A DNA stretch of 64,000 nucleotides from Spinacia oleracea (Eukaryota > Streptophyta > Magnoliopsida > Caryophyllales > Amaranthaceae), in NCBI RefSeq assembly GCF_020520425.1, contig NC_079489.1, forward strand, positions 21,228,001 to 21,292,000. Reading direction: 5' to 3'. Shown here piece by piece: positions 11,923-25,200 of this stretch. The notes below the pieces were generated by a model. That model was not told the DNA's origin. It worked only from the letters and a program-made list of their open reading frames with translations, and searched no databases. Numbering within the stretch: position 1 is the stretch's first letter; the number at the start of each line of letters is the position of its first letter. A program made the translations under genes and the position numbers.

Positions 11923-12946
11923 CTGCAACATAATGAATGATTAGGTTACTCAACATATATGTGGCTATGTGCCAACATTGCCAAAACTAAGATACAGAAA
12001 GACCAGAAGATGAATACAGATAAGAAATACATAACTGATTAAAAATTATACGAAGTACTAGATAATGCAAAGAAACTCTAGTACTAGTGCACTACGTTTT
12101 CATAAATTGTGCTAAAGAGGTACCATAATCAGTAGATCACATGCATATTTTATACTTCACAACGTAGCTAAATCTTCCATGGCTCCAATCCTCCCCTCAA
12201 TATTCGAGTATAGCAGAGTGATGTGTACTCGAATATGTTACACTTTGGTACATTGTGAAATACATTGAAGTTTGCTTCAGCTTTTAACTTTCTAAAACAA
12301 AACAAATGTCTACAGGGTGTAAATCAGCCCAGTACTACATTGTTCATGTTCAAGCTCATTTAACTACGTCAAACCACTATGGCAAGCTCAACAATATGAC
12401 CACACTCTCATCCTCTAATCGAACTACAATTATGTGAGCATACACAATCTTATTAATACTATTAATGCTCTATTAATGAAGGAAAAATTAAGCAAAAAAT
12501 TAAATTGGAAAACAACCTACTCTTAATCTGAACTTGGTAATATCCTCTTCTAAATCACCCTAATTAACCTAGCAATTAACATCACTAAAACTCGAAAGGA
12601 AGGGGGAAAAATCAAAACTTCATCCTAAATACTCGTATTCAAATAAAATTTATAAACTCATCAAACATATGAAAATTTTGTGAACTAATAATTTGTGTAT
12701 TTGATTTTTAGAAAAATCGCACTTGATGCAAAATAATGTAGAAATAGAATATACCGGTGGGTCCGGTGGAGATTGGCGAATTTGGCGGTGGCGATTAGCG
12801 AATCGGGAGTTGGATAAGGTGGTCTGTGCGAGGCTGCTTAGCCTGAATGACGGCGGTGACGGGTGCAGCGGCGGCGACGGGCAGAAGGCTGACAGAAGAG
12901 ACGAGGGAAGGAGTGAGGGAGGCCAGAGATTATATAATTTATATAG
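11923..12946 (-). promoter_or_regulatory. 5' leader intron, leader exon and TATA box of the OTU gene
   Basis: On the minus strand TATATAAATTATATA lies at 12945-12931. About 25-30 bases downstream a CT-rich, GC-richer stretch (about 12915-12720) without an obvious start-coding frame resembles a plant 5' UTR exon. The intron would end at the acceptor at 11924-11923. Transcription start and donor site are inferred. Confidence 0.45.
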
Positions 12947-12960
12947 AGCGAGAAGTGTGT

Positions 12961-13065
12961 TCATTACCGGGTACCCGCAAATACGGGTAGCCGTTTGCCG
13001 GCCCATAACCCGACCCGTGTACCCGGTTATCCCGTGTCGGGTCACAGGGTACCGGATTCTTTTAT
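12961..13065. repeat. GC-rich palindromic MITE fragment
   Basis: Reiterated CCCG, GGGTACCCG and GACCCGTGTACCCGG words in both orientations, sharply GC-rich against the flanks. This resembles hAT-type MITE ends in which GGGT/ACCC words repeat. Termini and target duplication are not clear. It sits just upstream of the OTU promoter. Confidence 0.4.
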
Positions 13066-13141
13066 GAAAAATAATCTCTATAAATAGATGCTTGCTCACT
13101 CATCCAGAGGAAATACAAATCAGATTACTTTCAATTTTCAA

Positions 13142-13580
13142 TCTATACTAATATATTAAAAGGCGTTGCGAAAAATGTTTATGTGCCACGTAGAACTCTC
13201 CGACCTCAAGTTTGGAGAATAACTCTCATTACCATCTTAACCAACCTCTTATTGTTGCTTATCAATGCATGTTAATTTATAAATACATGTTAACCTGAAG
13301 TCTAAAACAACTAAATTTCTATGTTACCTCTTATTTCTTATGGACTATATTGGAATAAAAATAATAATTAAAATATTAGAAAAACCATGAATTAAACAAT
13401 TAAAACATTAAGAAAATTACTTGGCATTATAAAGGTAATGTACATGTGTAATTGATGAATATAATAAATCTTTTCACTTTTATAGTCTACATGTATTTTA
13501 GTCTAATATTGAGTTGAAAAAGAATTTCGAATTTTAATTATTCAAAGTAGCAACCGGGTATCGCCCGGGCTACACACTAG
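13142..13580 (+). mobile_element. Short complete non-autonomous Helitron
   Basis: Starts TCTATACTAATATATTAAA directly after an A. Ends with hairpin CCGGG-TATCG-CCCGG, then GCTACACACTAG directly before a T. These are the canonical 5' TC, 3' hairpin and CTAG, and the A|T target. Length 439 bp, no coding capacity. GCCACGT lies 44 bp from the 5' end. Confidence 0.85.
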
Positions 13581-13995
13581 TTGACTATTAAAAATGATAA
13601 GCTCTTTTAACAATTTCAAATTTATGTTTGAACAACCGTAACTACCGCCATAATCACCACAACTGTTCCCACCTTCTGCCGAAAACCACCACGATCAGCC
13701 ACCTTAATCGCCAACCACCAGTTCCGTAGCCCTCGCTTGCCCCCCCCCCCCCCTCTCTGTCTCTCTCTCTATTCGGCCCTCCAACTCGCCACGGCGGCGC
13801 CTCCTTCCTCTTTGGCGCCTCCACCCCAGCTGCAACCACCGATTACCTCCATGATGTTGCTCTACCCCGCCGCCATATTACGACGACCTTCCTTGCACCC
13901 GCCAATAGGAAGCAGCTATCCTCTGCCTTCCTTTCGAGCTCCACGACACTTCTATTCTTTGTTTCTCTGCTTTGGGTAATTAACACCGCAAATTT
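13581..13995. other. No gene seen; C and CT runs
   Basis: Contains a 13-base C homopolymer at 13741-13753 followed by a CT microsatellite, within a Pro-codon-rich stretch (ccaccaccac). Both strands give low-complexity frames only. Confidence 0.5.
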
Positions 13996-16606
13996 GATGG
14001 TGCAGGCGTGTGCACCGTGCTCTAGGTGCACCTGAAACAAAACGACATAAAAAACACATAAAACGCGCGTGTTTCATTAAATCCTGGGAACAAAAGAACA
14101 TTTTCCTTGAACAAAAGAACAATACCCTAGAACAAAAGAACATTAAAGGCTCTGTTCTTTTCAGCTCTGTTTTTCGCGATTTTTATTCGATTTGTTTTCT
14201 TCTTGCGATATATATTTTTCTAGATTTTAGGTTTTGAACTCAAATTGTGAAGAGGAGAGAGAAAGTATGAACTAGGTTTTCTAAAATAGTTCTTAGAGAG
14301 AGAAAGTAGTGAAAATTCCCAAAAATTCGTTGATTTTTCTGCTTCAACATCAAATTAAATCGATTCTTCTTCTTCAAATCTGAATTCTGCAGCTGATAAT
14401 CAGATTTTGGAAGGTAATTTTTCAATTTTGAAAAAATAAATTCTAGGTTTTGAAGATTTTGATTTTGTAATAATCGTGTGTTTGATGATTTTGTTTTTGT
14501 AATAATCGAGTTTTGGTGGTTTTGATGATTTTAATGAATCAAATTATGTAACAACACGTTGATTTCATTGAAATCGCTGATTTTGAAGATTTGGATTATG
14601 TAATTACGATTTTTTTTCCAGAAAAGAACAGTTTTACGTAATAAAGAACATATGCTCGTATTAAAAGAACAGTTTCTTTATGCTCGTATTAAAAGAACAG
14701 TTTCATTATAGTAGAAAAATAGACCATTTTCGTTTCATAATTTGTTCTTTCATTCTATTGTGTTCTTCTTTTTTTATTATTTTCAATTTCATTTGTGTTT
14801 CATAACTTGTTCTTTTTATTTTATTGTGTTATTTTTCTTCTTACTTTTTATTTATCCTTTGTTCTTTTGGTTGCGTTCTTTTTCTTGGTTTTATACATGT
14901 TAACCTATTATTTTTTCAGATATTATGAATAATGTGCTTGATAATTCATAATAGAATGATGAAAATGATGTTTCCGAATCATATATTATTGTTGAACAAG
15001 GTACTTGACTTGTTCTTTTAGTCTCTCTATTTGTTCTTTTAGTCTTTTCATTTGTTCTTTTTATAATATTCTGTTAAAAGAACAAAATAAAAACACGTGC
15101 ATAGTTCTCATTATGCACTCTTTAAGAATTTTTTCTTTCTCCTTCTCTGTTATTCTTTGATTCTACTTCCTATTTTTTCATTTTCTATTTTTCAGCAACT
15201 ATATATATAATAATTGTACTTATGGATCATAACCATTAGTCATTTTATAAATACATTTTAGAGACCGAAAGAGGAGAGGATTTATATTCTCTCAACATAA
15301 GAGAGATTTTTTGAGAGAGAAAGAATGAGATGGTGAGTGAAAGAGTAAAAAATATATTTTCTCCTTATTCTCTCTCTAAAATTCCTTCTGAATGTTTCTC
15401 CTTTGTTGAAAAATGAGTGAATTAAGAAAAACATTAGTTCAATTTGGCTAGTTTTCAAAGCAAGAGAATATCTGGAGAGCGTGATATTTTTCGAGGATTG
15501 AGAACAGTTTTTTAAGATTTATTAAAAGATATTGCTGCTCCTGATAAATGTTGATCAAGTGTTTAAGGTACGTTTCCTTGTTCTTTCTCTAATGTTCTTT
15601 TCAAATTGTAATGTTCTTTTCACAACTTTACTTTTATTGTGGCATCAACATAGTTTGTTCTTTTAAATCAAAATAGTTTGTTCTTTTATATCAACGTACA
15701 TATATTGTTAAAAAAAGAACATATAATGGTTTGAAAAGAACACATAACACTTAAAAAAGAACATAGTCTGATTCGTGGTAAAAGAACAAAAATACTTTTT
15801 TTTAAAATATAGATTTAGTTTTAAGTGCATCAAAAAATCGTCGTTTCGTCTTTTTTTAATTAGAACATAAAATCGTTTGAATAGAACAAATAACACTTAA
15901 TAAAAGAACATAGATCTGATGCGTTGGATAAGAACAAAAATACATTTAAATATAGATCTCGTTTTAAGTGCATCAAAATTTCGTCGTTTTTGTCTTTTTA
16001 ATTAGAACACTAAGTGGTTTGGTTTGAAAAGAACAAATACAACTAATAAAAGAACATAGATTTGTTGTTCTTTTCGTCCCTTTCATTCTGTTCTTTTGTT
16101 TGATAAGGAAAAAGAAAATGTTGTTCTTTTTCATGTGTTTTGTTCTCTTGTTCTTTTTTTTGTTGTCTTTTTCTTAAATTTTTTTGAGTTTTTGTTATTT
16201 TATTTTTCTTTTGATTTTGTTCTTTGTGTTTTCTAAGAAAGTTGTTGTTCTTTTTTTAATTATTTTGTGTTCTTTTTAACTTTTTAACTTTTTTTACTGT
16301 TTTTTAATTTTTTATAATATTATCGATAATATTTTTTTTTTTCTATTGCATTTTTCACATGATGTTCTTTTTGTAAAATAGTTGTTCTTTTTATAGTGTA
16401 TCAGAAGAGAGAATATGTTATTTTCAATTTTGTACATTTTCTTTAGTTTTTTAACATTAGTGTTCTTTTCAGCTTTTGGTTAATGTTCTTTTCGTTTACT
16501 CTATTATGTTCTTTCTGTTTAGTTTCTTATGTTCTTTTTGTATTTTTTTATTTTTTGCGTTTTGGTGCAGGTGCACGTAGATCTACGTGCAGGCCCCTGC
16601 ACCATC
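13996..16606. mobile_element. 2.6 kb TIR element packed with AAAAGAACA words
   Basis: The left end reads GATGGTGCAGGCGTGTGCACC and the right end, in reverse, GATGGTGCAGGGGCCTGCACG. Both continue with TAGGTGCACCTG-like and CAAAACG sequence, so these are inverted terminal repeats of about 60 bp. The interior is extremely AT-rich and holds several dozen copies of AAAAGAACA or its complement TGTTCTTTT in both orientations. No transposase or gene fragment is visible. The class could be Mutator-like, but the target duplication is not clear. Confidence 0.7.
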
Positions 16607-16727
16607 CGCGCGTTGAATTAACACTATCCAATTTCTTTTGAAGCATGGGATTTTATCTCTCCTAGGCCCACCTATATCTAACCCATTTTACAGAAAGTTT
16701 TACTCCTCTTCTATCCTAATTTACTTA

Positions 16728-17709
16728 GACTCTGTTTGGTTAGGGATGTCAGTGGGCGGGTGTTATGGGAGACCCGCCCCGCATCCGTCCCAAGTAGGTG
16801 TGGATGGAGGGAAGTTTGGCGTGTGATGGGGCGGGGATGGGTTTAAAAATTATACCCGTCATGGGTGATGGGGCGGGTGTGGATTTTATGTTGGACCCGC
16901 CCCATCTCCGCCCGCCCCGCCCCATCCCTACCCGCCCCGCTTGATACTCGTAAATTCTATCCGAGTATCATTTCCTACGTGAATTAAAAATTTAAAGAAG
17001 ATAAAAAGTTGAATTTTATTTTATGCGTTTGGTTTTGTTTTTAATATGTGATAATATGAATTAAGGCGAGACTTTTAATTTTGTTTGTTTAAATTTTTTT
17101 TGTTATGGAAGTTACTTTTTTCCATAATGTTTACTAAATAAAATAACTAGGTGGGTATTGGTGCGGATTTGGGGTGGGGATGAGACGGGGATGGATTCCC
17201 AGGAGGGTGGTGGGGCGGGGATGGATTTTAGTTTGTAGTTGTTGGGGCGGGGATGGGGATGAATTTTGTACCCGCCATGGGTGATGGGGCGGGGATGGGG
17301 ATGAAAATTGTAGGTGGGGATGGGGATGGAGGGACCTACATCCGCATCCGCCCCGCCCCATTGACATCCCTATGTTTGGTAAAGCGTAAAACGTTTTCAT
17401 TGAAAAACGATTTTCCATGGAAAACAGTTTTCAAGGGAAAACACAATTCCAAACCACTTTTCCTTTGTTTGGTAACTTAAAGGAAAATGGGAGAAAATGG
17501 TGAAGATTGAGGGGAAGAAAGGAGAGGGAGGTAAGGAGGAAAGAAGGAAAAGTGGTTTCCCTTCCTTTCAAATGGAAAAGGGTTTTCCATCTTTGAGAGA
17601 GTAATGGAAAATTATTTTACATCCCTTACCCAACCAAACAACGTAAAATGGTTAAAAAGGGGAAAATCGTTTTCCATGAAAACATTTTACGCCCTACCAA
17701 ACGGAGCCT
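16728..17709. mobile_element. Outer MITE split by an hAT-type MITE
   Basis: The left arm is only GACTCTGTTTGGT before the insertion, and resumes after it with aaagcgtaaaacgttttc. The right end, read in reverse, is GGCTCCGTTTGGTAGGGCG followed by taaaatgttttc. The interior is GGAAAA/TTTTCC-rich. Removing 16741-17380 restores one continuous inverted-repeat element. Confidence 0.65.
16741..17372. mobile_element. hAT-type MITE with GGGGCGGGGATGG repeats
   Basis: Inverted ends TAGGGATGTCAGTGGGCGGG and (reverse) TAGGGATGTCAATGGGGCGG. The 8 bp direct repeat TGTTTGGT flanks both sides (16733-16740 and 17373-17380), which is the hAT signature. Internal arrays of GGGGCGGGGATGGG make the arms locally very GC-rich. 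No transposase. Target: the outer MITE at 16728-17709. Confidence 0.85.
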
Positions 17710-17743
17710 TAATGCTTTATGAAAATCAAAAGGTCTTGCGCGC

Positions 17744-18035
17744 ACAAGGTGTACAATAAATTTATTGTACACCAAAATAACTTTTACTCAATTTTCTGTA
17801 ACTTTAACCTATTTTGATTAACTTTTATATTAGTAAAAAGAAAGGTGATAGATAAACATTTTAAAGGGTTAAATGATTAATTTTATACATTATTAGTGAT
17901 TTTGAAGAAATAAGTTTTATTAAAATTAAAAAAAATTCACTAAAAATTAGATAACTTTTACATATATAAGTTTAACTTTTAAGCATTTTGAGTTAACTTT
18001 TACTCCGGTGTACAATATTTATTGTACAACCCTTG
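17744..18035. mobile_element. Small MITE with palindromic ends
   Basis: Each end is itself palindromic around TTATTGTACACC. The left end has GGTGTACAATAAATTTATTG; the right end has GGTGTACAATATTTATTG and then TACAACCCTTG. The interior is AT-rich and non-coding. Confidence 0.65.
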
Positions 18036-20659
18036 TAAATAAGAATTTGTGTATTGCAATAAGACATTAACTACTCTAGCATTATTATAATTCGAATACT
18101 TTATGGAAAAGGCTAGGGATACACTTGGTGTGCAAAGGTATCTTGCACACCACCAATTACACAATGCCACCTCACAAATCCCACTAAAAAAGAGAGGGAA
18201 AAGCTTTCTGAAATATTTTTTTTGGGCAGCAAATATTTTCAGCCATTTGCGCCATTCTGTTCACTTCAGCGGGATTTAATTGCGCCAAAATACCCATTTT
18301 TCATCTTTGCGCCAAACACTTCTTCACCTCAAATTTCCATCTTTCACCTCCACTAATAATAAGAGAACTACAAAGAGCCATTTTTTCTGGTTTTTATTGC
18401 TAAAGCAACTGCAAAGTATGTGGTTCATTTTTCCCACCCTCTGAATTTCTATTTCTCATTCTATTTTCTGCCATTTTTGAATGCATTAACTATCTAAATG
18501 AGTTATAATTTTTTTCGAAGCATATAAAAGTCTGCCATTAAAAGAACTTCCATGGATTTAGTGATGCATATAACCTGTTTGATGAAATTACTAAGAGATT
18601 TTCAATCATATTAATTATAGTATTTCAGTTGCGATGTACTGGAAATGATGAATTGAAAGTGACAAAAGCTGGACCTATTGCAATGGCTGGAAAAAATAGT
18701 TAATATTGCAATGGATGTAACTATTATTCGTCTTTCTACGAATCTGGAGATGATGAATTGGAAGTGACAATGTTGAACCTTTTGTATAGCAATAAACCTG
18801 TTTGATTAAGTTATGATTTTTGATTCTAGAAATTGTATAGACGATACTCCTAAATGTATATTGGTTGTAGAATTTGTATAAAAAAATACTCATTAAAATT
18901 TAAAAAAATGAATAGGGAAAAAAAAAATTATTTTTCAAACATAGGTTCGAACACGGGTTTAGCTAGTGTAAGGGTAATCAAGTAACCAATTTAACGGGGG
19001 GTATCAGAACATCATAGTGAGCTACCTAAAATTTTATACAAGATACGATAGCTAATGAAGTTAATAAACAGTATGTATTCCGATTTCAGTATACATGTAA
19101 TGATCCCACAAATTAAAACACGATCTCTTCAAATGCAACATTTATTAACAAGATATATCACAATTAAAACACTCCGTCAAAAAATAAGCTCGTGTTTGTT
19201 GAACTTATCCGTCAAAAAATAAAAATAAAACAAATTTATCTGAATTACCCTTTGTGCATCAGGAATCAACTTGGGTTCATAATTCGACGTGGTGAAGACT
19301 CTCGTGATGAAGTTAATTCATTTGTCAAGTGAAAGCTTTCACGACTTAATTCATTCGTGATGAAGTTATTTTCTTATTTTATTGTATTATACAAAAAGGT
19401 GATTGGTTAATTGATACCATCAGAATTTTTAAATATATATATATATATGAATAAAAGAACTAAAATCATACTCCCCCTATACAGATAAAAATGTTTTATG
19501 TTGCAAATGTTAACGTGCTGATACCCCTTTGTCATTATGGACTTATGGTCGGTCATTGCTTTACCGCCTAAACTTCAATATATTTGCGATCAACATGCCT
19601 TCGAATCCTGGCTCTAGCAAAAACAATGTTTTTAAAAAATGGCATCTTTTTATGGGATCATTCATTTTTATAAGTCGTATAAATTGGTATTGCAATGGTA
19701 GACGTGCTGATACCCCTTGTCATAGTGGTGGTAACTTCAACGCTTCTTCCTAATATTCACCAGTGTTCGAATCTTAACAATAGGTTAGGATTTTGTTTTT
19801 TAAAAATCCCACGTTTCTTTCAATCGATGAACCAAAATCATTATGAATTTTATTTTTTGTGTTCAAAAGTAATTCTAGTTGATCCTTTAAAAACAAAACA
19901 TATTCTATGTACTATAAACCCTTCCCTGAAACTAAAATCATGTTATATGTAAAAAGTTGAATTTGTTTTGCTCATTTACACAAAAGAGATTATATGTAAA
20001 ACAAACCCCTCCCATAATTAACACCATGTTAATTGTATTTGTTGTGTTCAAAACTAAATATTTTGTGATCCTCTTAAAAAAAAAATAGATTTACGTAAAA
20101 TATATAGAGTTAGTGATGTCTTGAGATGACCGGTGAGTTGTATAGATGAAAGCTAGGTTGAACTTAAATGTTCTTAATGATCGCGGAACACCTGCAGTGA
20201 ATGGGAAGGGATGGTCTCCATCTATGAGTAATGGGATATCTCTCTAGAGCGTTCACTAAGAGTCCCAAGATGAGCGGTCGTGTTATTTATCCAGGAATCA
20301 CTCAAGCTCTTATGGCAAGGTATGTGTTGTCGGGTCACTTTAATAATCTAGGAGTTCAATCCTTGGATATTCTTTAGGCGTTAAATACCCCACTCCACTA
20401 TATGTTAGTTCAAACCTTTGGATACTAACATTTAAGTACTAAGCCTACTAATTATTACCCAGTTCTCTAAATCCCGTGATGTTTTGCATTAGTGGGGAAA
20501 TGTTGGTTGTAATGCAAAATATAACTTGCTTTGGTCCTTTGGATCAGTTTATACTTTACACCACTGCCAAGGTATGACTGCATACCTCTTTGTGCGACTC
20601 AACCATGATTTGCTTGACAACCCAACCAATTAGCACGCGGTGGAGAGGAAGTACAAGGG
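18036..20659. other. No gene seen
   Basis: AT-rich intergenic DNA. Near 18117-18165 the words ACACTTGGTGTGCAA and TTGCACACC form a short palindrome resembling a MITE end. The phrase gtgctgatacccctt occurs twice, at about 19515 and 19704. An AT run of about 16 bases lies near 19432. No long open frame has coding character. Confidence 0.5.
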
Positions 20660-20868
20660 CATATCAGATATGTATGGGCTAATACATATTAGAACAAAAG
20701 ACAAAATAGAAAAAAGGACAAAAAAGAAATTAAATGGTACTTTTTTAAACAAAAATGGTACTTTTTTTTACAGAATGATACTTTTTTTTACAGAATGGTA
20801 CTTTCTTTTTTGTCTTTTAGCTATTTGTCTTTTAGTTGATATGTGTGTTTCCACACATATCTGATATG
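20660..20868. mobile_element. MITE with CATATCAGATATGT ends (copy 1)
   Basis: The left end CATATCAGATATGT pairs with the right end ACACATATCTGATATG. Inside, AATGGTACTTTTTTTTACAG-like units repeat three to four times next to acaaaagacaaaatag. A second copy lies at 25807-26000. About 200 bp, non-coding. Confidence 0.75.
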
Positions 20869-22180
20869 CGAAAAAACAACCTCCGTGGTGGAAGGCGTAT
20901 GCAAATCTATCTAGTTGTTTACAAACAAGCAGGTCCCACAAAACTCCTCCCCCTTCATTATTTTGCGTAGTATCCTATTTCTACACGGAGTGCGTATACT
21001 TCATTAGTTCACATAAATATCGTGTCATCTTGTTTTTAAACTATTCACACTAGACCTTTGTTCATTTTTTGTAATTCTTACCTAAGAAAAATTGCATTCA
21101 TGTGATATCTTGTTAGATTCGTACCTATATATATTTTCTAAATATAAAACTTTTATAATTTGTACTTATACTGTTATACATAATTCGAGATATTAAAAAG
21201 AGTTAAAGTATGCGTTGAGAAGCGTAAATTCAACCATGATGCAATATTTAAGGAACATAGGAAATATATAATTTCGTTTTTCAGCTTCAAAATACACACA
21301 TGTACAAAAAGATTAACCCTAAACCCTATTAGAGACCTTAGCAGTTCTTAACCAGTGCCACCTACTGAGTTCGGGTGCACGAATTTAGAGGAGAATTGTG
21401 TTATTCTCTGGGGGCGTTCGTCACTTTAAAGGTAAATCATAAATAATTTCCTTGTGCGTATCTTTTACAGCCCACTTGTTTGTATATATTTCTCTATTAT
21501 CAACTACTACTCTTGCATCATTACTATATCAAATTCAACTATACTTCCTTAATACCTATTTCGGTAAACATGTGATTTCTAAAATAATACGGAAGGAGTA
21601 GCCGCTGACAACAATAGTAAAAGCAGACAAATGACGTGTAAAACATTAAATTGGCCGGGAGTAAATATGGAAGTGGGTTGGGTCGACTAGAGACACGACC
21701 CGACACGTGCACAGAGTGATGAACCATCAACCCATTTATTTAGAAAAAACACGACAATGTACGATAAAATACGCTAAACACGATGATCCGGTCCGACATG
21801 AAGCCTAGAGTCGCATTTTAAACAAATTCGGCCCAACCCTGTCAGGCGCTTTACAAGCGAGCTCCGCATGAGCACGGCCCGATCAGGCCCAGTACTGCTG
21901 GCCAGTCCGAAGCCAGACCTGACCCTCATTATCTTTAGTCGTGGATTACCTGACCCCTTTCCCAATAAAGGAATAGGAGGTGGCAGATGTACACAAAATC
22001 ATAAACACATGCAACACTGTGGTCTCAACACTTGGAAACTCATGTCGGTCAGAATTTAGAACCATTCGCTACACCACATCACCCGTACTTATAATTTAAT
22101 AACTAGTTTATTTAATTTCCTACTCTTTTGTTTCAACTTTTAAGTCTTCAAATTGATAAGAATCTGCACCTTTCACAGAG
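20869..22180. other. Intergenic, upstream of the LEA gene
   Basis: No gene. At 21655-21960 a GC-richer patch with repeated GGGTCG, CGACCCG and GGCCC words in both orientations resembles a decayed hAT-type MITE. A perfect CACGTG (ACACGTG, an ABRE/G-box type site) lies at 21704-21709, about 570 bp upstream of the LEA start; whether it regulates that gene is inference. Confidence 0.4.
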
Positions 22181-22188
22181 TATAAATA
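22181..22188 (+). promoter_or_regulatory. TATA box of the LEA gene
   Basis: TATAAATA sits 88 bp before the ATG at 22276, a normal distance for a plant promoter with a leader of about 60 bases. No upstream ATG lies between the expected start site and the coding start, except in the immediate atgatg pair. Confidence 0.6.
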
Positions 22189-22275
22189 ATATATGCATAA
22201 TTAAGTAGGTATTTCAAAACACTTTGATAATTAAAAACTTTTGATCCAAAAAACTAAACTTAATTTGATCAGTAG

Positions 22276-25200
22276 ATGATGGAACGACAACGCTTCGGGA
22301 TGAAGCTGATGTCGTTAGTGATTGTGGTGGCGGTGGTGGTGGCGGCGTGTAACAACTCCGTATCGTACGCTCATGAAGTGGAGGAGGAGATCAAAGAGAG
22401 CGGTGAGTCGTGGACGGGGTGGGCTAAAGAGAAGATCCAGGAGGGGCTTGGATTGAAACAACAAGGTAATTAACCTATTCCTTATACGAATTATTAGTTG
22501 TGTGTGCACGAGCGTTTCAATTGGTTTTGTCTAGGCCTAAATTTTGCTAATTATACCGCGTTCTCGGATATACGTAAAGCTAGGTAGGTCTTACCTTCTT
22601 TTTAAAAGATTACCCTAAACTATATTTTAAACTTTATTGATAGAAGAATGGCAAAAATAAAATTACAAGCTTTTAGGAAAGACGGTCTAACGGTTAGACC
22701 ACTTTTATACACTGGAACAACTAATTAGTTAACCATTGAAATCAATTAGTTAAGTCTAAAATTCAATTAGTCTAGCAACGAAATCAATTAGTTATGCAAT
22801 TGAACTAATTAGTTAAGCAATAAACCAATTAGTTAAACAATAAAACAATGAAACATTTATCATTTGCTAACTGGTACAAGCTAGCAGCGTGACTTCATCG
22901 AACTTGGGTTCGGATCCTCACAACAATTCGTGGATTATGGATAAACGAGGAAATCTTGCGCACCCAACCTAAGAACATACGCGCATATCTAAATTTCGAA
23001 ACCCATGATACTGTCCGTGACATGAAATACTACCATGTATAATCCACTCATTCCCCATCCAAACGCCTTTAACTATGTTTTTAAATTATGAAAATGTTGA
23101 TCGTAAAATTTCACAATTATATACTATTTCCATTCTCTTAAACTTAACATAAATTTGACTTTTGACACTGTTAATATATTTCCTCCGTACCTTAATATTC
23201 ACACCGCTTTTTTTTCGGACCGTCTTTTAATACTTACACCGGTCCTATGAATGGAGAATTTTTACCTAACATTATAATATTTCTTACACTTACCTACAAC
23301 CCCACTCCTTGCACACAAAAAAAAAAAAAAAAAAAAAAAATTAAAAACTTACACCCCTTTCACATTTTCCACTATCTACATGGAAAAAAAAATACCCCCT
23401 ATCAACCACCACCTATTAAATTAGTAAGTCAATTCAAGTGTCTTAAACTCCGCATCGTTAAATCGGTATGAATATCAGAATCTATTTTGACTACCAATGA
23501 CTTACTATTAATGTAATATTATAATTTACTTGCTAATGTGAGGAAAATGTTACATGTACACCTAGTGTATACGATTCTATTGTACAACACCATTAATTTG
23601 TTGACAAATCATCAAACCCACTAAAAAGTAAATATGTCATTTCACCCAATAGAAAAGCATGGTGTATAAATGTCTTGTATACTAGGTGTACATGTAGTAG
23701 GATCCCTAATGTGACTTGTACGTAAGGAAAATTGTAGCAGGTGATAGAAAATTGTAGCAGTTGATAAATTCAAGGAGATTTTTATTTTATTGCGAGGAAA
23801 TTCAATATTGAAGTGAAGTTCTTCCTTAAATTTATCATTTAACAAAAAAAAATAGTCAAATGGGATCTTATTAATTATAATCATTTTATTATATAAATTT
23901 ATTATAATATATATTTTTTTTGTAACTTTTACCATTAATAATTAAAGATATTAATAGTTAGAACTATAATCGGGACAAACGTTATAAAAAACGGTGACAA
24001 ATTGTGGCATATAAAAAAGAATGGAGGAAGTACATAAAAAGCGTTATCACCCAATTAAGATCGTAATTGGGTTCATTATATATTTTAAGAATAATCTTTT
24101 TATAAATTTTTTACCTATTGGAATTATAGGTAGTTAAATATTGCACTGAAATTCTGCAAATAGTAAGTAAAAATTTTAATGAACACGGGTGGTAGTACTG
24201 AGAGCAATTCTAATGGTTGTATTTAAGGATTTGTCTGTAATTTCCAAAACTATCAAGTAAGTAGCTAAGCCATTAGAGCATTTTTGTTAAATTAGTTGAC
24301 AAAGCAAATTAGCTCTAATTATTATTTAGAATTTAATTGCGTAAACGTAAGAATGAAATTATAAAATAATTAAAAAAAGGAGTTAAAAAAATCAAGTTAA
24401 TTGTTAACCATTGGAGCATATTATAGCTAGCTAGAAGCATATTATAGCTAGAAGATGTTATTACTTGAAAAGTACTTGGCATACCAAGCGACAATGGTGT
24501 TAGCTAACCATTAAATATGCTCTTGTTACTACGTAAATAGTAGTGATAAAAGGATATGGAGTATGCTATAATTAAAACTATAAATAGTAGCGGTACATTG
24601 ACTTTCACCGTCTAACAAAATTGACAAATTGATTTTTTACATTTAAAAAAAGAAATTGTATTTTATCAGTTCGTAACATGTTTAAGATTAACGGAAATGT
24701 TACGTGGGTCTCTTTTTAATATTAGATCACTAAATCTATATCAAATCCTCGAAATTGTGTTTGGATGGGGAATGAGTGGATTATACATGGGCGTTATTTT
24801 AAAATTGCTGAACATAATGCAGGCGAAGAACTCAGTTCTGGAGCTGGAGAAGCCAAAGAAAAGGTGACGGACAAGGCTTCAATGACGAAGGACGCAGCCA
24901 TGGACAAGGCCAAGGAATACGGCAGAGAGGCTTCTAACAAGGCCTCGAATGTGAAAGATCGGGTTCAACAGCAAGCGGAAACAGCAGCCGATAAAGCTCA
25001 AGAGGCTAAGGAGACGGTGAAAGCCGATGCTCAAGAAGCAAAGGAGGCTGCGGCTCGCAAGGCTCAAGGAGCCAAGGAAATGGCTAAAGACGAGGCTCAA
25101 CTACATTTGGAAACAACACGCAATAAAGCTCAAGAGTCTAAGGAGACGATGAAAGCAAATGTTGAGGAAACAAAAGAGGCAGCTGCTCGCGTGGCTCAAC

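Noticed and set aside
12650-13099. Minus-strand frame of 149 codons at the OTU promoter
   Set aside because: Runs through a TATA box, a palindromic MITE fragment and the 5' leader; composition is that of UTR, not protein.
17134-17480. Frames of 75-94 codons on both strands
   Set aside because: By-products of the GGGGCGGGGATGG array of the hAT MITE.
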